Shown piece after piece: positions 1 to 8,454 of a DNA stretch of 64,000 nt. This DNA comes from Halorubrum sp. Atlit-26R (GTDB lineage Archaea > Halobacteriota > Halobacteria > Halobacteriales > Haloferacaceae). Every line of letters begins with the position of its first letter. The first letter of the stretch is position 1. Both the position numbers and the translations under genes were made by a program. The DNA lies in NCBI RefSeq assembly GCF_003666015.1, contig NZ_QPLT01000006.1, positions 62,001 to 126,000 on the forward strand, written 5' to 3'. Below the pieces are notes generated by a model. It was not told the origin of the DNA. It made no database searches and saw nothing but the letters and a program-made list of their open reading frames with translations.

Positions 1-1
1 G

Positions 2-115
2 TACGGCGGCGCGACCGGCAGCACGCGCGGCGTGATGGAGACCGCGGACGGCTTCCGGGTCACGCACCCGCAGCCGGTGACGGAGTTCGACGTGTTCCGG
101 GGCGAGCGGGACTGA
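2..115 (+). CDS. C-terminal fragment of an unidentified protein
   Basis: An open frame enters from the left edge and ends at TGA 113-115, giving the last 37 residues of a protein. The fragment starts YGGATGSTRGVMET and ends VFRGERD. The codon use (G/C at third positions) matches the neighbouring genes, so it is probably the true end of a gene lying mostly outside the window. I do not recognise the family from this piece. It converges on the glycosyltransferase gene that ends at 147. Confidence 0.6.
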   Translation, partial: YGGATGSTRGVMETADGFRVTHPQPVTEFDVFRGERD

Positions 116-146
116 CGGAAGGCTCCGCGAAGAGGATACGGATCGA

Positions 147-1193
147 TTAGGCGACGTCTTCGTACACGGCGAGCGTGTCCTCGGCGACGTCGCCCCACTC
201 GCGGCGCTCGTACTCCGGCGGCTCCTCGCGATCGAGCGCCTCGATGAGCCCGTCGACGATCGACTCGGAGTCCGTCTCGACCTCGACGAGGCAGCCGTCG
301 GGGAGCACCTCGGCGACGCCGGAACGGGTCGCGACGACCTGCGTCCCCGCCTCCAAGGCCTCGGTGATCGTGATCCCGAACGGCTCCGCGTAGGATGGCG
401 AGACGAACGCGTCGGAGGCGGCGTAGTAGTCGCCCAGCTCGGCCTCGGGGACGTAGCCGACGAACTCGACGCGGTCGTCGATGCCGAGCAGCTCCGCGAA
501 CCGCTTCAGCTGCTCGGTCTGATGGCCCGACCCGCCGACGACGAGCGTCACGTCGCGGCCGCGGAGCTTCTTCGTCGCGTACAGCAGGTGCGAGATCCCC
601 TTCTGATCGGTGTGGCGGCCGACGAAGAACAGCATCTCGCCGTCGATACCGAGGTCCTCGCGCACGTCCTTCCCGGAGAACTTCGGCGTCGAGAAGCCGT
701 TGTACACGACCCGCGAGTCCGCGTCGTACAGCTCCCTGATATCTTCGCGGACGATCTCGCTGACCGCGACGTTCGTGTCGGCGGCGTTCGCGAGGCGGCG
801 CTCGGTCTCGACCTCGCGGCTCGGCGGATCGATGTTCCGGTCGCTCGCCAGCGAGTGGAACGAGGAGACCCACGTCGCGTCGGACTCGCGGGCCGCGGCG
901 CGACCGGGCCCGTAGCCGAACCAGTCGTGCGTGTGGATCACGTCGTGGTCGGGCGCGAGCTCGGCGAAGCGGTCGGAGAGCTCCCCGACCCGCGCCGCGA
1001 CGTCGCCCTCCCCGGTCTCGACGGGTTCGAGCCCCGGCTCGTCGTCGGGCGCGAACTCCGCGGGCAACACCAGCGTCACGTCGACGCCGAGGTCGTCGCG
1101 CAGCCCGGTGAACAGTTCTCCCACGTGGACGTCGAGCCCGCCGGTGATGTTCGGCGGGAACCCCCACCCCAGCATGAGTACGCTCGGCGGCAT
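147..1193 (-). CDS. Glycosyltransferase family 4 (GT-B fold)
   Basis: A 348-residue sugar transferase that moves a sugar from a nucleotide-sugar donor to an unknown acceptor in the cytoplasm. The N-terminal acceptor lobe starts with a beta strand and a glycine-rich GGLDVHVGEL segment (residues 18-27). The donor lobe has VGRHTDQKG (191-199) and the EX7E motif, with glutamates at about 270 and 278 followed by EAG, typical of GT4 enzymes such as glycogen/starch synthase-like and surface-glycan transferases. The closest general resemblance is to glycogen-synthase-like GT4 proteins, but acceptor and product cannot be read from sequence. The gene is monocistronic, with the rpoL gene upstream on the same strand. 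Confidence 0.88.
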   Translation of the reverse strand: MPPSVLMLGWGFPPNITGGLDVHVGELFTGLRDDLGVDVTLVLPAEFAPDDEPGLEPVETGEGDVAARVGELSDRFAELAPDHDVIHTHDWFGYGPGRAAARESDATWVSSFHSLASDRNIDPPSREVETERRLANAADTNVAVSEIVREDIRELYDADSRVVYNGFSTPKFSGKDVREDLGIDGEMLFFVGRHTDQKGISHLLYATKKLRGRDVTLVVGGSGHQTEQLKRFAELLGIDDRVEFVGYVPEAELGDYYAASDAFVSPSYAEPFGITITEALEAGTQVVATRSGVAEVLPDGCLVEVETDSESIVDGLIEALDREEPPEYERREWGDVAEDTLAVYEDVA

Positions 1194-1278
1194 ACACCCC
1201 CGTTTCGGGAGTCGGCACTTAGGTATGCCCCTCGTGGCGCCGGGGCGAGGTGGGACGAAGAGAAGATCGGACCCGCGC

Positions 1279-1557
1279 TCAGGCCGCGCGGACCGCGTCG
1301 CGCAGCGCGTCGGTTCGCTCGGTGATCGAGCCGGCGGCGTCCGCGAGCACGTCGAGCGGGTCGCCCTCCTCGGCCTTGACGGTGAGGACGGGCTCGGTCT
1401 GGCCCCCGGACTGCTCGGGGTTCATGTCGTAGGTCGCGGCGGCGACGTCGTCCGACTCCAGCAGGGCGCCCTTCAGCACGTTCATGAACGTGTGGTCCTC
1501 GCCCGCGATCTCGATGTGGAGTTCCGTGTCGGTCTTCTCGATGACCCGCAGTTCCAT
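1279..1557 (-). CDS. rpoL: DNA-directed RNA polymerase subunit L (Rpo11)
   Basis: A 92-residue subunit of archaeal RNA polymerase, the counterpart of eukaryotic Rpb11. It pairs with subunit D to form the alpha-like assembly platform. The start [13 protein letters not shown] and the [11 protein letters not shown] segment (about residues 22-32) are characteristic. The frame stays open another 24 codons upstream, but those residues are arginine-rich and unlike the family, so the ATG at 1557 is chosen. The length matches other archaeal L subunits. Confidence 0.95.
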   Translation of the reverse strand: MELRVIEKTDTELHIEIAGEDHTFMNVLKGALLESDDVAAATYDMNPEQSGGQTEPVLTVKAEEGDPLDVLADAAGSITERTDALRDAVRAA

Positions 1558-1670
1558 ACCCGAGAGGTCGGGCGAGCGGCGTTTCAAGCTTTCGTCTCCC
1601 GGATATCGGCGGATGCGGACGGATCGCACGCGACCCGAAAGCGTATGTCGCCCGCTCCGGTGGCCGCCGT

Positions 1671-2258
1671 ATGGAGATCCGACGCCTGCCGACCGACGAG
1701 GACGCCCTCCGCCGCTACGCCGCCGAGCTGTGGCTCCCGTACCACCGCGACCTCGCGGCCGCTGCGGAGCGCCACGCGCTCGCCGATCGGCCGGACGAGG
1801 AGCTGATCGCGGCCGAGGCGGAGTTTCGACGCGATCTGCTCCGCGAGGAGCCGGACCGCCGTCTGTGGGTCGTCGCGGTCGATCCGGAAGTCGCTCCGGG
1901 TGACGTCGATTCCGGGGCGCTCGACTCCGAGCGCCTCGACCCCGAGAAGCCGGCGTCCGCCGGCGTTCCCGATCCGGACCGCGACCTCGTCGCGTTCGTC
2001 TCGACGAGCGTCGACGAGTGTCCGGAGGTGTTCGACCGGCCGGACCGGCTCGTCGTCGGGGACATCTACGTGGGCGAGTCGTACCGCGAGACTGGGTTGG
2101 CGGACCGGTTGATGGAGCGGGCAGAGGTAGATGCGCGCGAGCAGGACTGCGGCGAACTCCGGCTCGACGTGGACGTCGACAACGAGCGCGCGGCGGCGTT
2201 CTACGAGAAACGAGGGTTCAAGCCGTACCGGAAGCAGCTGACGCGAGAGGTAGGGTGA
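1671..2258 (+). CDS. GNAT-family N-acetyltransferase
   Basis: A 195-residue acetyl-CoA-dependent acetyltransferase. The C-terminal half shows the GNAT core: a strand ending in [21 protein letters not shown] (about 126-146, acetyl-CoA pyrophosphate loop region), then a strand [21 protein letters not shown] (about 164-184), the usual closing motif. An acidic insert of roughly 30 residues (about 73-103) splits the N-terminal half. The substrate is unknown. It is transcribed divergently from rpoL across a 113-bp gap. Confidence 0.85.
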   Translation: MEIRRLPTDEDALRRYAAELWLPYHRDLAAAAERHALADRPDEELIAAEAEFRRDLLREEPDRRLWVVAVDPEVAPGDVDSGALDSERLDPEKPASAGVPDPDRDLVAFVSTSVDECPEVFDRPDRLVVGDIYVGESYRETGLADRLMERAEVDAREQDCGELRLDVDVDNERAAAFYEKRGFKPYRKQLTREVG

Positions 2259-2261
2259 GCG

Positions 2262-2926
2262 GCTGTTTATAAATCGTTGTTCGAGGATCGGCGAGGGATT
2301 CCGCCGAAGTTCGGTCGCGTTAAGTTAGTATCAACATCGCTTCAGTCATGCGATTTTATAGAAGTATTTTCGAATGATGTAGCCGATCGCGTTCTGTGGA
2401 TCAACGGGAAGGAGAACTGAGAAGGCAGATCTGGTTCTTCGCGGAGTTACTACCTATTTTGAGTTTATAACTCAGCTTTTCCGAACTCGGCGAATACTCC
2501 CGCTGTCTTGCGTTTCTGCGTAACTTAACGCGAGGCGAAGTTCCAGCCGATTATTTATAAATGGTTATCGGCCGGGTGGCGACGACCAACTCCAAATCCC
2601 CAGTCGCTCGCTTATAAACTGCTGCTGACGGGGCCGCCGCGAACACCTCCAAAGCCCCAGCCGCGAGGGCGGCGCACGCTCGCTGCGCGCTTCAGTCGCT
2701 CACTCCGTTCGCTCCTTCCAGTGCTTGCGTCGCCTGCGCCGCCCTCGCGACTGCCCCTTTGAGTCCCGCCCCGAACAGCACCGCGCCTCACGCCTCCCCA
2801 GCCTCGTCAGGCGCCTCCGCTTTGCTCCGGCGACTGACTCCCTCGCGCGTGCTCCTCGCGGCCGCCGGTGGCGGCCGCTCGCAGGCACGCGCCACCGCAC
2901 AGCGGTCAGGAGTTGTACTTATAAAT
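2262..2926 (-). repeat. Structured dispersed repeat, copy 1 (with interrupted tail array)
   Basis: First of nine related non-coding elements, read on the minus strand. An ACTTATAAAT box (2917-2926) precedes the body, which runs from 2898 to about 2650. The body contains GCGGTGGCGCGTGCC, hairpin P1, hairpin P2 (loop with GGAGCAAAGCGG), the block GGGACTCAAAGGGGCAG and long hairpin P3. P3's left arm starts AGTCGCGAGGG and its right arm ends CCCTCGCGGCT, leaving one G.U pair. Tail modules with CTGGGGCTTTGG and TTTATAAG follow down to 2549. The next tail unit is split by the mobile element at 2313-2535 and resumes to 2262. No plausible gene lies here; long antisense frames over it are GC artefacts. 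Confidence 0.85.
2313..2535. mobile_element. MITE-like element with 13-bp terminal inverted repeats
   Basis: A 223-bp AT-richer segment bounded by perfect 13-bp inverted repeats, TCGCGTTAAGTTA at 2315-2327 and its reverse complement at 2521-2533, each with two extra bases outside. It is flanked by the 8-bp direct repeat CGAAGTTC (2305-2312 and 2536-2543). Removing the element and one direct repeat restores a tail unit of repeat copy 1, so the direct repeat is a convincing target duplication. It is too short to encode a transposase and has no good reading frame, so it is non-autonomous. Inside is a small palindrome, TGAGTT-TAT-AACTCA, near 2460. The mobilising family is not identified. Confidence 0.75.
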
Positions 2927-3034
2927 AGAGCCACCGACGGCGCCCTCGTTCACGACGACCTGCCCGCGCGCCGGCGCGGCCGCTCCGCGGTCGATAAACG
3001 CAAAACGGGTCGCTTCGGTCCGCGCGGCGAGGCG

Positions 3035-3682
3035 TTACTCGTCGGCGTCGACAGCGACTTCGTCGGCGTCGACGTCGACGGCGGCCTCCTCCTCGGCGGC
3101 GACCTCGCTGGGGCGCGCTTCGAGGGTCAGCTTCTGGACCTCGACGCGGCGCAGCGGGTAGATCTCCTTGGCGTCGCCGTAGATGGCCGACGAGAGGTTC
3201 CCGTCGACGATCGCGTCGACGAACGCCTCGAAGGTGCGCTCCTCGGCGGCGGCGTGGACCTTGTCGATCATCACGCGGCGGATCGCCTTCTCCTGCGAGC
3301 GGTCCGCCTTCTTCGTCGTCAGCGCGACGGGCTGGACGCGGATGCGGTAGTCGTCCGTCGTCAGCACCGTGATCGACGCCTCGACCTTCGAGGCGCCGCG
3401 GCGGACGAGCGAGCGCAGGTAGTCCCGCGTCAGCTCGTACTTGATGAACTCGGTGTACGCCGAGTCGCTGCCGACGTCGGTGATCTTGAAGGTCAGCTTC
3501 GTGTTGTTCGCGTTGGAGTCGCCCGTCAGCTGGTCGAGGGTCGTCGTGATCGTGCGGCCGACGACCTGCTGGGGCTCCTCGGCGAGGGTCTCGCCGAGCT
3601 CCTGTCGGTCGAACTGTTCGGGCGCCAGCACGGTGTACCAGCGCTTCTGTTCTCTGCTCTTGGATACGGATCGTTCGCTCAT
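3035..3682 (-). CDS. rps3ae: 30S ribosomal protein S3Ae (eS1)
   Basis: A 215-residue protein of the small ribosomal subunit. The N-terminal REQKRWYTVLAPEQF and the IKYELTRDYLRSLVRRG stretch (about 79-95) are diagnostic for eS1/S3Ae, and the acidic VDVDADEVAVDADE tail is typical of haloarchaea. Its ATG overlaps the TGA of the upstream Pcc1 gene (ATGA at 3679-3682), so it is the last gene of the S15 / RecJ-like / Pcc1 / S3Ae operon. Confidence 0.97.
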   Translation of the reverse strand: MSERSVSKSREQKRWYTVLAPEQFDRQELGETLAEEPQQVVGRTITTTLDQLTGDSNANNTKLTFKITDVGSDSAYTEFIKYELTRDYLRSLVRRGASKVEASITVLTTDDYRIRVQPVALTTKKADRSQEKAIRRVMIDKVHAAAEERTFEAFVDAIVDGNLSSAIYGDAKEIYPLRRVEVQKLTLEARPSEVAAEEEAAVDVDADEVAVDADE

Positions 3683-3999
3683 GTGTCGGGTTGTGTGTCG
3701 GTGTCGGTCGTCTGCGGTTCGTCTGCGGAGTCGAGTGCGTCGGCGGAGTCAGCGTCTGCGGCGATGTGCGACCGAGCGCGTTCGATCACGCGGTCGGCGA
3801 CGCGCAGGTTCACGAGGTGGTCGTCCAGCGTCGACTGGAGCCCGCCGGTCGTCGGGCGCGAGACGGTACAGGCGACGACGTCGCCGTCGACGCGCGTACG
3901 CATCGAGTCGGTCTCGTCCGGCCCGAGCGCGGCCGCGACCGTCGCGGCGTCGGCGTGCTGGGTCCGGACCGTGGCGGTCCGGCGGGTCTCTTCGGTCAT
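3679..3999 (-). CDS. pcc1: KEOPS complex subunit Pcc1
   Basis: A 106-residue subunit of the KEOPS complex, which makes N6-threonylcarbamoyladenosine at position 37 of ANN-decoding tRNAs. Pcc1 is the dimerisation subunit that binds Kae1. The small fold is recognisable: an opening strand TATVRTQHADAATVAAALGPD, a central strand DGDVVACTVSR and the helix LQSTLDDHLVNLRVADRV (about 54-71). A polar acidic tail of about 30 residues follows. It starts one base after the RecJ-like gene stops and overlaps the S3Ae start by 4 bp, indicating translational coupling. A second, more divergent Pcc1-like gene lies at 56231-56488. Confidence 0.85.
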   Translation of the reverse strand: MTEETRRTATVRTQHADAATVAAALGPDETDSMRTRVDGDVVACTVSRPTTGGLQSTLDDHLVNLRVADRVIERARSHIAADADSADALDSADEPQTTDTDTQPDT

Positions 4000-4000
4000 C

Positions 4001-5188
4001 TCAGATCGCCTCCCTGAGCGCGGCCAGCACCGCGGTGATGTCGCCGTCGTCGACCGAAACGTGACCTCGCATCGGCGTCCCCCAGCCGTCGCCGCCGACC
4101 TCGCCGGCGGCGGTCCGGCAGGCGTCGCCGAGCCCGATCGGTTCGCTCGCGGCGGCCGCGAGCCGGCCCGCGCCCTCGTCGAGCGCGACCGCGACGGGCT
4201 CCGGCGACCGGAAGTCCCGGACGAGCCGGGCGACCGTCGGCAGGATCGCGGGCGACCCGTCGGCCGCCGCGGCGTCGACGCGGGCGACGACGCAGCCGTC
4301 GTACCGGCCGACCGTCGCGTCGTCGAGCGCGCGGTGGGCCGCCAGTCCGTGGCGACGCCACGCGTCGAGCGCGGCCGTCCGGAGCGACGCGTCCGGGTCG
4401 CTCGCGAGCGCGAGCGCGACGCCCGTCCCGGGCGCCTCCCGGGCGAGCGCGTCGAGGACGTCGGCGTAGCCGCCGACCGTCTCGAACGGGCCGTCGGTCG
4501 CGTAGGGGCGGAGCGCGCGCTCGACCGCCGAGGCCGCCCGCTCGCTCGCGTCGTCGCCGTCGACCGCGTCGACCGCGACCAGCGACGCGAAGCGTCGGCG
4601 GTCGTCGTCGTCGGGGTCGGTCGGGAGTTTGAGGGCGGCGAGCGCCTCGCGCGCCGCCTCGGGGTCGCCGGAGTACCGCGTCCGCGCGAGCGTCGAGGCC
4701 GCGAGGGCCTCCGCTCGGGACGGTTCCTCGTCGACCGTTCCCGAGACCGGGAGCGCGACGCCGGGTCGTCGCTCGACGCGACCGGCCCGCTCCGCGGCGT
4801 CGAGCGCGTCGCCGGAGCCGTCGGCGCCGGGGATCGACCCGGCCGCGACGACGCCGGCGAGCGCGACGACCGGGTCGGGCTCGACGCCGAGCGCGCGGGC
4901 GACCGCGAAGGCCGCCGTGCTCGCCGGCCGTCCAGTTCCGGGGATCGCGTGCGGGCCGCGGTCGACGCCGACGGCCACCGCGACGCCGTCGTCGACGTCA
5001 TCGGGGACCGGGTCGGGGTCGACGCGCGCCTGGAACGGCGTGCCCGTCGCTCGGAGCGCTCGCGCGAGCAGCCCCGCGGCTGCCAGCGCGTCGCCGTCGT
5101 CGGTCGCGACGAGCCGGACGAACGGCGCGTCTGCGAGGACGCCGGCGAGCGCGTCGGGGGCGGACGTGGCGGACGTCGCTTCGGTCAT
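4001..5188 (-). CDS. RecJ-like / DHH-superfamily protein, probably degenerate
   Basis: A 395-residue protein in the position where haloarchaea carry a gene usually annotated as exonuclease RecJ, between rps15 and pcc1. The ATG at 5188 is chosen because the open frame upstream is arginine-rich and overlaps rps15. The N-terminus has a DGDALAAAGLL segment (about 31-41) resembling motif I of the DHH superfamily, which binds metal in true RecJ and Cdc45-related proteins. No DHH triad is present further along, so catalytic activity is doubtful. A structural role of the Cdc45/RecJ-like kind is an inference. It is co-transcribed with S15 and Pcc1. Confidence 0.7.
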   Translation of the reverse strand: MTEATSATSAPDALAGVLADAPFVRLVATDDGDALAAAGLLARALRATGTPFQARVDPDPVPDDVDDGVAVAVGVDRGPHAIPGTGRPASTAAFAVARALGVEPDPVVALAGVVAAGSIPGADGSGDALDAAERAGRVERRPGVALPVSGTVDEEPSRAEALAASTLARTRYSGDPEAAREALAALKLPTDPDDDDRRRFASLVAVDAVDGDDASERAASAVERALRPYATDGPFETVGGYADVLDALAREAPGTGVALALASDPDASLRTAALDAWRRHGLAAHRALDDATVGRYDGCVVARVDAAAADGSPAILPTVARLVRDFRSPEPVAVALDEGAGRLAAAASEPIGLGDACRTAAGEVGGDGWGTPMRGHVSVDDGDITAVLAALREAI

Positions 5189-5229
5189 TGGTGGGGTCTC
5201 GTGGGGCGCTGTCGCCGCGTTCGGCCGCG

Positions 5230-5697
5230 TTACTCCTCGAGGTACTCGACGGCGTTCTCGTAGGTGTACGTGAACTCCTCGTCGATCTCGTCGCCGCGGT
5301 AGTAGTTCGCGAGGCGGCGGATCTTCGACTCCGTGTTCTGGAGCGCGCGCTTGTTCTGGTGGTCCTGCCCGTTCTCCTCCATGTGCTCGCGCAGGCGGAT
5401 CGCCTGCGACATGAGGTTGCGGAGGTCTTCCGGGATCTCGGCGTCGGCGTCGTGTTCCTCGAGGATCTCGGTGACCTTCTTGCCGGTCGCCAGCTTCACG
5501 TCGGGGACCGGGACGCCCTTGACGCCCTCGTCGCGCAGCTTGAGGCCGATGACGCTGGGGTCGTGGCCCTGCTCCGCCAGTTCGACGACGCGGGACTCGA
5601 TGTCCTCGGCGTCGACGTCGCTCCACTCCGGGGTCTCGTCCGTCGCCGGCTTGTCCGAACCGGACGAACCGCGACGGCGCGTGTGCATTCGTGCCAT
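5230..5697 (-). CDS. rps15: 30S ribosomal protein S15 (uS15)
   Basis: A 155-residue small-subunit ribosomal protein of the archaeal/eukaryotic S13/S15 type. The N-terminal MARMHTRRRGSSGSDKP extension and the core LRNLMSQAIRLREHMEENG followed by NKRALQNTESKIRRLANYYR (about 114-133), which binds 16S rRNA, are clear. It is the first gene of the four-gene operon ending with S3Ae. A leader of up to several hundred bases separates it from the next upstream gene. Confidence 0.97.
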   Translation of the reverse strand: MARMHTRRRGSSGSDKPATDETPEWSDVDAEDIESRVVELAEQGHDPSVIGLKLRDEGVKGVPVPDVKLATGKKVTEILEEHDADAEIPEDLRNLMSQAIRLREHMEENGQDHQNKRALQNTESKIRRLANYYRGDEIDEEFTYTYENAVEYLEE

Positions 5698-6086
5698 TGT
5701 CTGTCTGGTTGGAACGGCACAACCGCAACGTGACCGCGACTCCGCGCGGCGCGGCTACGAATCCCTCGCGGAGCGAGCGATCCGATCGGACGGGCCGCGC
5801 GAGCGGCTCGACCGACCGCGACGCCGGAGGCGTCGGCGCACTGCTACATTCCCAAGCCGCGGGCGAAAGGGCCCCGGCGAGTCGGATCTGCAGCTGTGCT
5901 GTTCCCGTCTGCGAGGTCGCCGTCCGGGTTCTTAAGGGTGTTCTTGTGGGCCGGAGCGACGCGGCCGCCCTCGCGCCCGTCCATCCTCGCTTGTGCCGCG
6001 CCGGTCGCGGTTTTGTTCCGCGCGATTTCTCCGCGGAAGGGAGGATTTAGGTGAGTAGTCGGTGTTCGGAGCGGTGTGACCGACAG
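5698..6086. promoter_or_regulatory. Divergent intergenic region between rps15 and the antiporter gene
   Basis: A 389-bp gap without a convincing gene. On the minus strand, a TATA-like CTTAAGAA lies near 5930, over 200 bp ahead of the S15 start, suggesting a long S15 leader or an undetected small RNA. Within the gap is a perfect hairpin, GACGCC-TCC-GGCGTC, near 5820-5835. The strand facing the antiporter has no strong TATA box. Short frames here show no recognisable protein. Confidence 0.35.
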
Positions 6087-7664
6087 ATGACCGAAACCAG
6101 AGACGGGGGTCCGCCAGCGGCCGACGGCGGGCGACCGACCGACGACGGGGAGTCGCCCGACGGAAGCGAGTTCGGCGTCGACGAGCAGAACGGCGACGGC
6201 CCGCGGATCACGTTCTACGGCGGGAAGTGGATGAGCACGGTCCCGATCGCGTTCTTCATCCTCTGGGCCGTCTTCCAGAGCGGAGTCCTCGGAGTCGGCG
6301 GCGCGGACGGACTCGTGATCGGGGCACTGATCGGGACGATCCTCGGGATGTTCTTCGTTCGCGGGAGCTGGAAGGCGTACGCGGACACCATCTTCGAGGG
6401 GATGACCCAGCGCGTCGCCGCCACGGCGATCGTCGCGTGGCTGTGGGCCGGGATGTTCGCCGACACGCTGCAGGTCGGCCAGTTCGTCAACGGGCTCATC
6501 TTCGCCGCCGACGCGCTGAACGTCGGCGGAGCGACGTTCCCGGCGGCCGCGTTCGTCCTCTGCGGGCTGCTCGCGACCGGAATCGGAACGGGGTACGGCG
6601 CCACTATCGCGTTCGTGACCCTCTTTTTCCCGGCCGGCGTGCTCCTCGGCGCGAACCCGGTGCTGCTGTTCGCCGCGATCCTCTCGGGCGCCGTCTTCGG
6701 TGACAACCTCGCGCCCGTCAGCGACACGACGATCGTGAGCGCGGTGACCCAGGACGCCGACATCGGCGGCGTGGTCGCCTCGCGGTTCAAGTACGCGATC
6801 CTCGCGGCGGTGCCCGCGTTCGTCGCCTATCTGGTCATGGGGTCGGTGCTGCCGGGCGCGAGCCTCGAGGGCGCCGCCGAGCTCGACGCGGCCGCGGCGG
6901 GGCTGGTCCATCTGGTCTCGATGGGCGTCGTGATCGTGACCGCGGTCGCGGGCCGACACATCGTCGAGGCGATCTCGTGGGGGATCGTCGTCGCCGTCGC
7001 GTTCAACCTCCTGTTCGGGCTCTCGTCGGTGAGCGACGTCCTCGTGTTCACCGTGAGCGAGGCCGGCACGTTCACCTCGCTGCCGTTCGTCGCGGTCGGC
7101 GAGACCACGGGCGTGGGCGGGAGCCTCTACACGGGCGCGACCGGCTTCTTCCCGCTCATCGTGTTGACGCTGCTGATCGTGTCGATGGCGCAGATCATGA
7201 TCCGCGGCGGCGGCTTCGAGGCGATCCAGACGTTCCTCCTCGACCGCGTCGCGACCACCGTCCGCCGGGCGGAGCTGACGATGGTCCTCGGCACCGCGAC
7301 GATCAACGGGATGATCACGATCAACACCGCCGCGGAGATCGCGATCGCCCCGTACGTCGCCCGCATCGGCGAGAAGTTCAACATCAACGGCTACCGGCGC
7401 GCGAACATCTTAGACGCCAACACCTCCGCGCTCGGCTACATCTTCCCGTGGGCGGGCGGCGTGCTGGTCGGGTACCAGGTGATGGTCGGGCCCGACGGGC
7501 TCGGCTCCCAGTACGGCTCCGAGATGGTCGTCAACCCGATCGAGGTCGTCCCGTACGTGTTCCACGGCTGGTTCCTCGTGGCCATCTTCGTCCTCGCCGC
7601 GATCACCGGCTTCGGGCGGGAGTACATTCCCGACCGCGTCTCCGAGGAGGTGTCGCGCGCGTGA
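6087..7664 (+). CDS. nhaC: Na+/H+ antiporter, NhaC family
   Basis: A 525-residue polytopic membrane protein expected to exchange sodium for protons across the cell membrane, central to ion homeostasis in a halophile. After about 45 polar acidic residues come roughly a dozen hydrophobic segments. The stretch GAVFGDNLAPVSDTTIVSA (about 212-230) is the NhaC/ion-transporter signature with buried polar residues. A later TINGMITINTAAEIAIAPYV region resembles the second inverted half. An upstream in-frame GTG at 6051 is possible, but the ATG gives the usual N-terminus. Its stop overlaps the start of the next small gene (GTGA). Confidence 0.88.
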   Translation: MTETRDGGPPAADGGRPTDDGESPDGSEFGVDEQNGDGPRITFYGGKWMSTVPIAFFILWAVFQSGVLGVGGADGLVIGALIGTILGMFFVRGSWKAYADTIFEGMTQRVAATAIVAWLWAGMFADTLQVGQFVNGLIFAADALNVGGATFPAAAFVLCGLLATGIGTGYGATIAFVTLFFPAGVLLGANPVLLFAAILSGAVFGDNLAPVSDTTIVSAVTQDADIGGVVASRFKYAILAAVPAFVAYLVMGSVLPGASLEGAAELDAAAAGLVHLVSMGVVIVTAVAGRHIVEAISWGIVVAVAFNLLFGLSSVSDVLVFTVSEAGTFTSLPFVAVGETTGVGGSLYTGATGFFPLIVLTLLIVSMAQIMIRGGGFEAIQTFLLDRVATTVRRAELTMVLGTATINGMITINTAAEIAIAPYVARIGEKFNINGYRRANILDANTSALGYIFPWAGGVLVGYQVMVGPDGLGSQYGSEMVVNPIEVVPYVFHGWFLVAIFVLAAITGFGREYIPDRVSEEVSRA

Positions 7665-7942
7665 GCGTCTTCGACAAGTTCCTCGCCGGCTGGTCGTTCC
7701 GCGGGTCGACGCCGGACTACGCGCCCGGCGACGTCCTCGAAGTGATGGTGACCGGCGAGGGCGGCGGTGCCGGCGAGGGCGGCGACCACGTCGCCCGCAT
7801 CGGCGACTCGACGCTCCGAATCGAGGGGGCGCCGGAAGACGCGATCAACACACGGATCATCGTCGACGTGGAGTCGTGGGACGACTCGGCGCACACCGGC
7901 CGGGCGACCTACCGGAAGACGGTCGGCGAGAGCGCGTTCTAA
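7661..7942 (+). CDS. Small conserved-looking haloarchaeal protein, function unknown
   Basis: A 93-residue acidic protein beginning VSVFDKFLAGWSFRGSTPDY, read from a GTG that overlaps the antiporter stop codon, so the two are probably co-translated. The remainder alternates short beta-strand-like stretches (DVLEVMVTGE, HVARIGDSTLRIEG, TRIIVDVESWD) with a glycine-rich loop, which suggests a small beta barrel, perhaps of the TRAM/OB type. There are no membrane segments or cysteines. The link to the antiporter is by position only. Confidence 0.65.
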   Translation: MSVFDKFLAGWSFRGSTPDYAPGDVLEVMVTGEGGGAGEGGDHVARIGDSTLRIEGAPEDAINTRIIVDVESWDDSAHTGRATYRKTVGESAF

Positions 7943-7986
7943 TCAGTATCCGAGGCGTCTTTTTCCGAGCTCGTCGATTCAGCCGC

Positions 7987-8386
7987 TTATTTATAAACAA
8001 CCGCCGGTAGATCGGCGACGAACACCGCCAAAGCCCCAGCCGCGACGGCTCGCGCGGCTTGCTGTGTTCCTCGCTCGGTCGCTGTCGCTCCCTCGCTGCG
8101 GTACTTGCTGCGCCGTGCTTCGCCCTCGCGGCTGCCCCTTTGAGTCCCACCCCGCCCCGCACAGCACCGCCGGAAGACGTTCCTGCTCGCTTCGCTGCGC
8201 GGGCTGCGACTTCCGTGCTCCCGCTCGCTCCCTGCGGTCGCTCGCGGGACCGCAGCCTCACACCTCCCCAGCCTCGTCGCTGGTCCTTCGCTACGCTCCG
8301 GACCAGCGACTCCCTCGCGCGGTGCTGCCTCGCGGCCGCCGATGGCGGCCGCTCGCAGGCACGCGCCACCGCAGCCATTTATAAAC
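7987..8386 (-). repeat. Structured dispersed repeat, copy 2
   Basis: Read on the minus strand: TTTATAAATG box at 8377-8386, body from about 8372, single tail ending at the TTTATAA box near 7990. P2 arms are GTCGCTGGTCC and GGACCAGCGAC, a perfect 11-bp stem around GGAGCGTAGCGAA. This copy carries extra hairpin sequence of about 65 bp between P2 and the GGGACTCAAAGGGGCAG block, including a GCGAAGC loop. P3 begins GCCGCGA and closes TCGCGGC. It fills the gap between the small gene ending at 7942 and the PHP gene. The palindromic TTTATAAA at its 5' end could also serve the PHP gene as a TATA box. Confidence 0.85.
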
Positions 8387-8454
8387 CCACATCGTCGGAA
8401 CGGGGGTCAACCGCCGCGAATCGACGGGGAGCGGCGCGGACCGGGGCGCTTTTT

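Noticed and set aside
2640-2900. Repeat body as SRP RNA, RNase P RNA or a tRNA-like gene
   Set aside because: I found none of the family cores (no SRP helix-8 motif, no GAGGAAAGUC-type RNase P core, no T-loop). Nine copies in 64 kb also exclude a single-copy housekeeping RNA.
2759-5263. 834-residue open frame on the plus strand
   Set aside because: It runs antisense through S3Ae, Pcc1 and the RecJ-like gene and across repeat copy 1. Long antisense frames are expected at this GC content, and its arginine-rich composition is not haloarchaeal.
7436-7894. Minus-strand frame overlapping the antiporter end and small gene
   Set aside because: Shadow of the coding strand; the plus-strand genes have clear family features or coupling.
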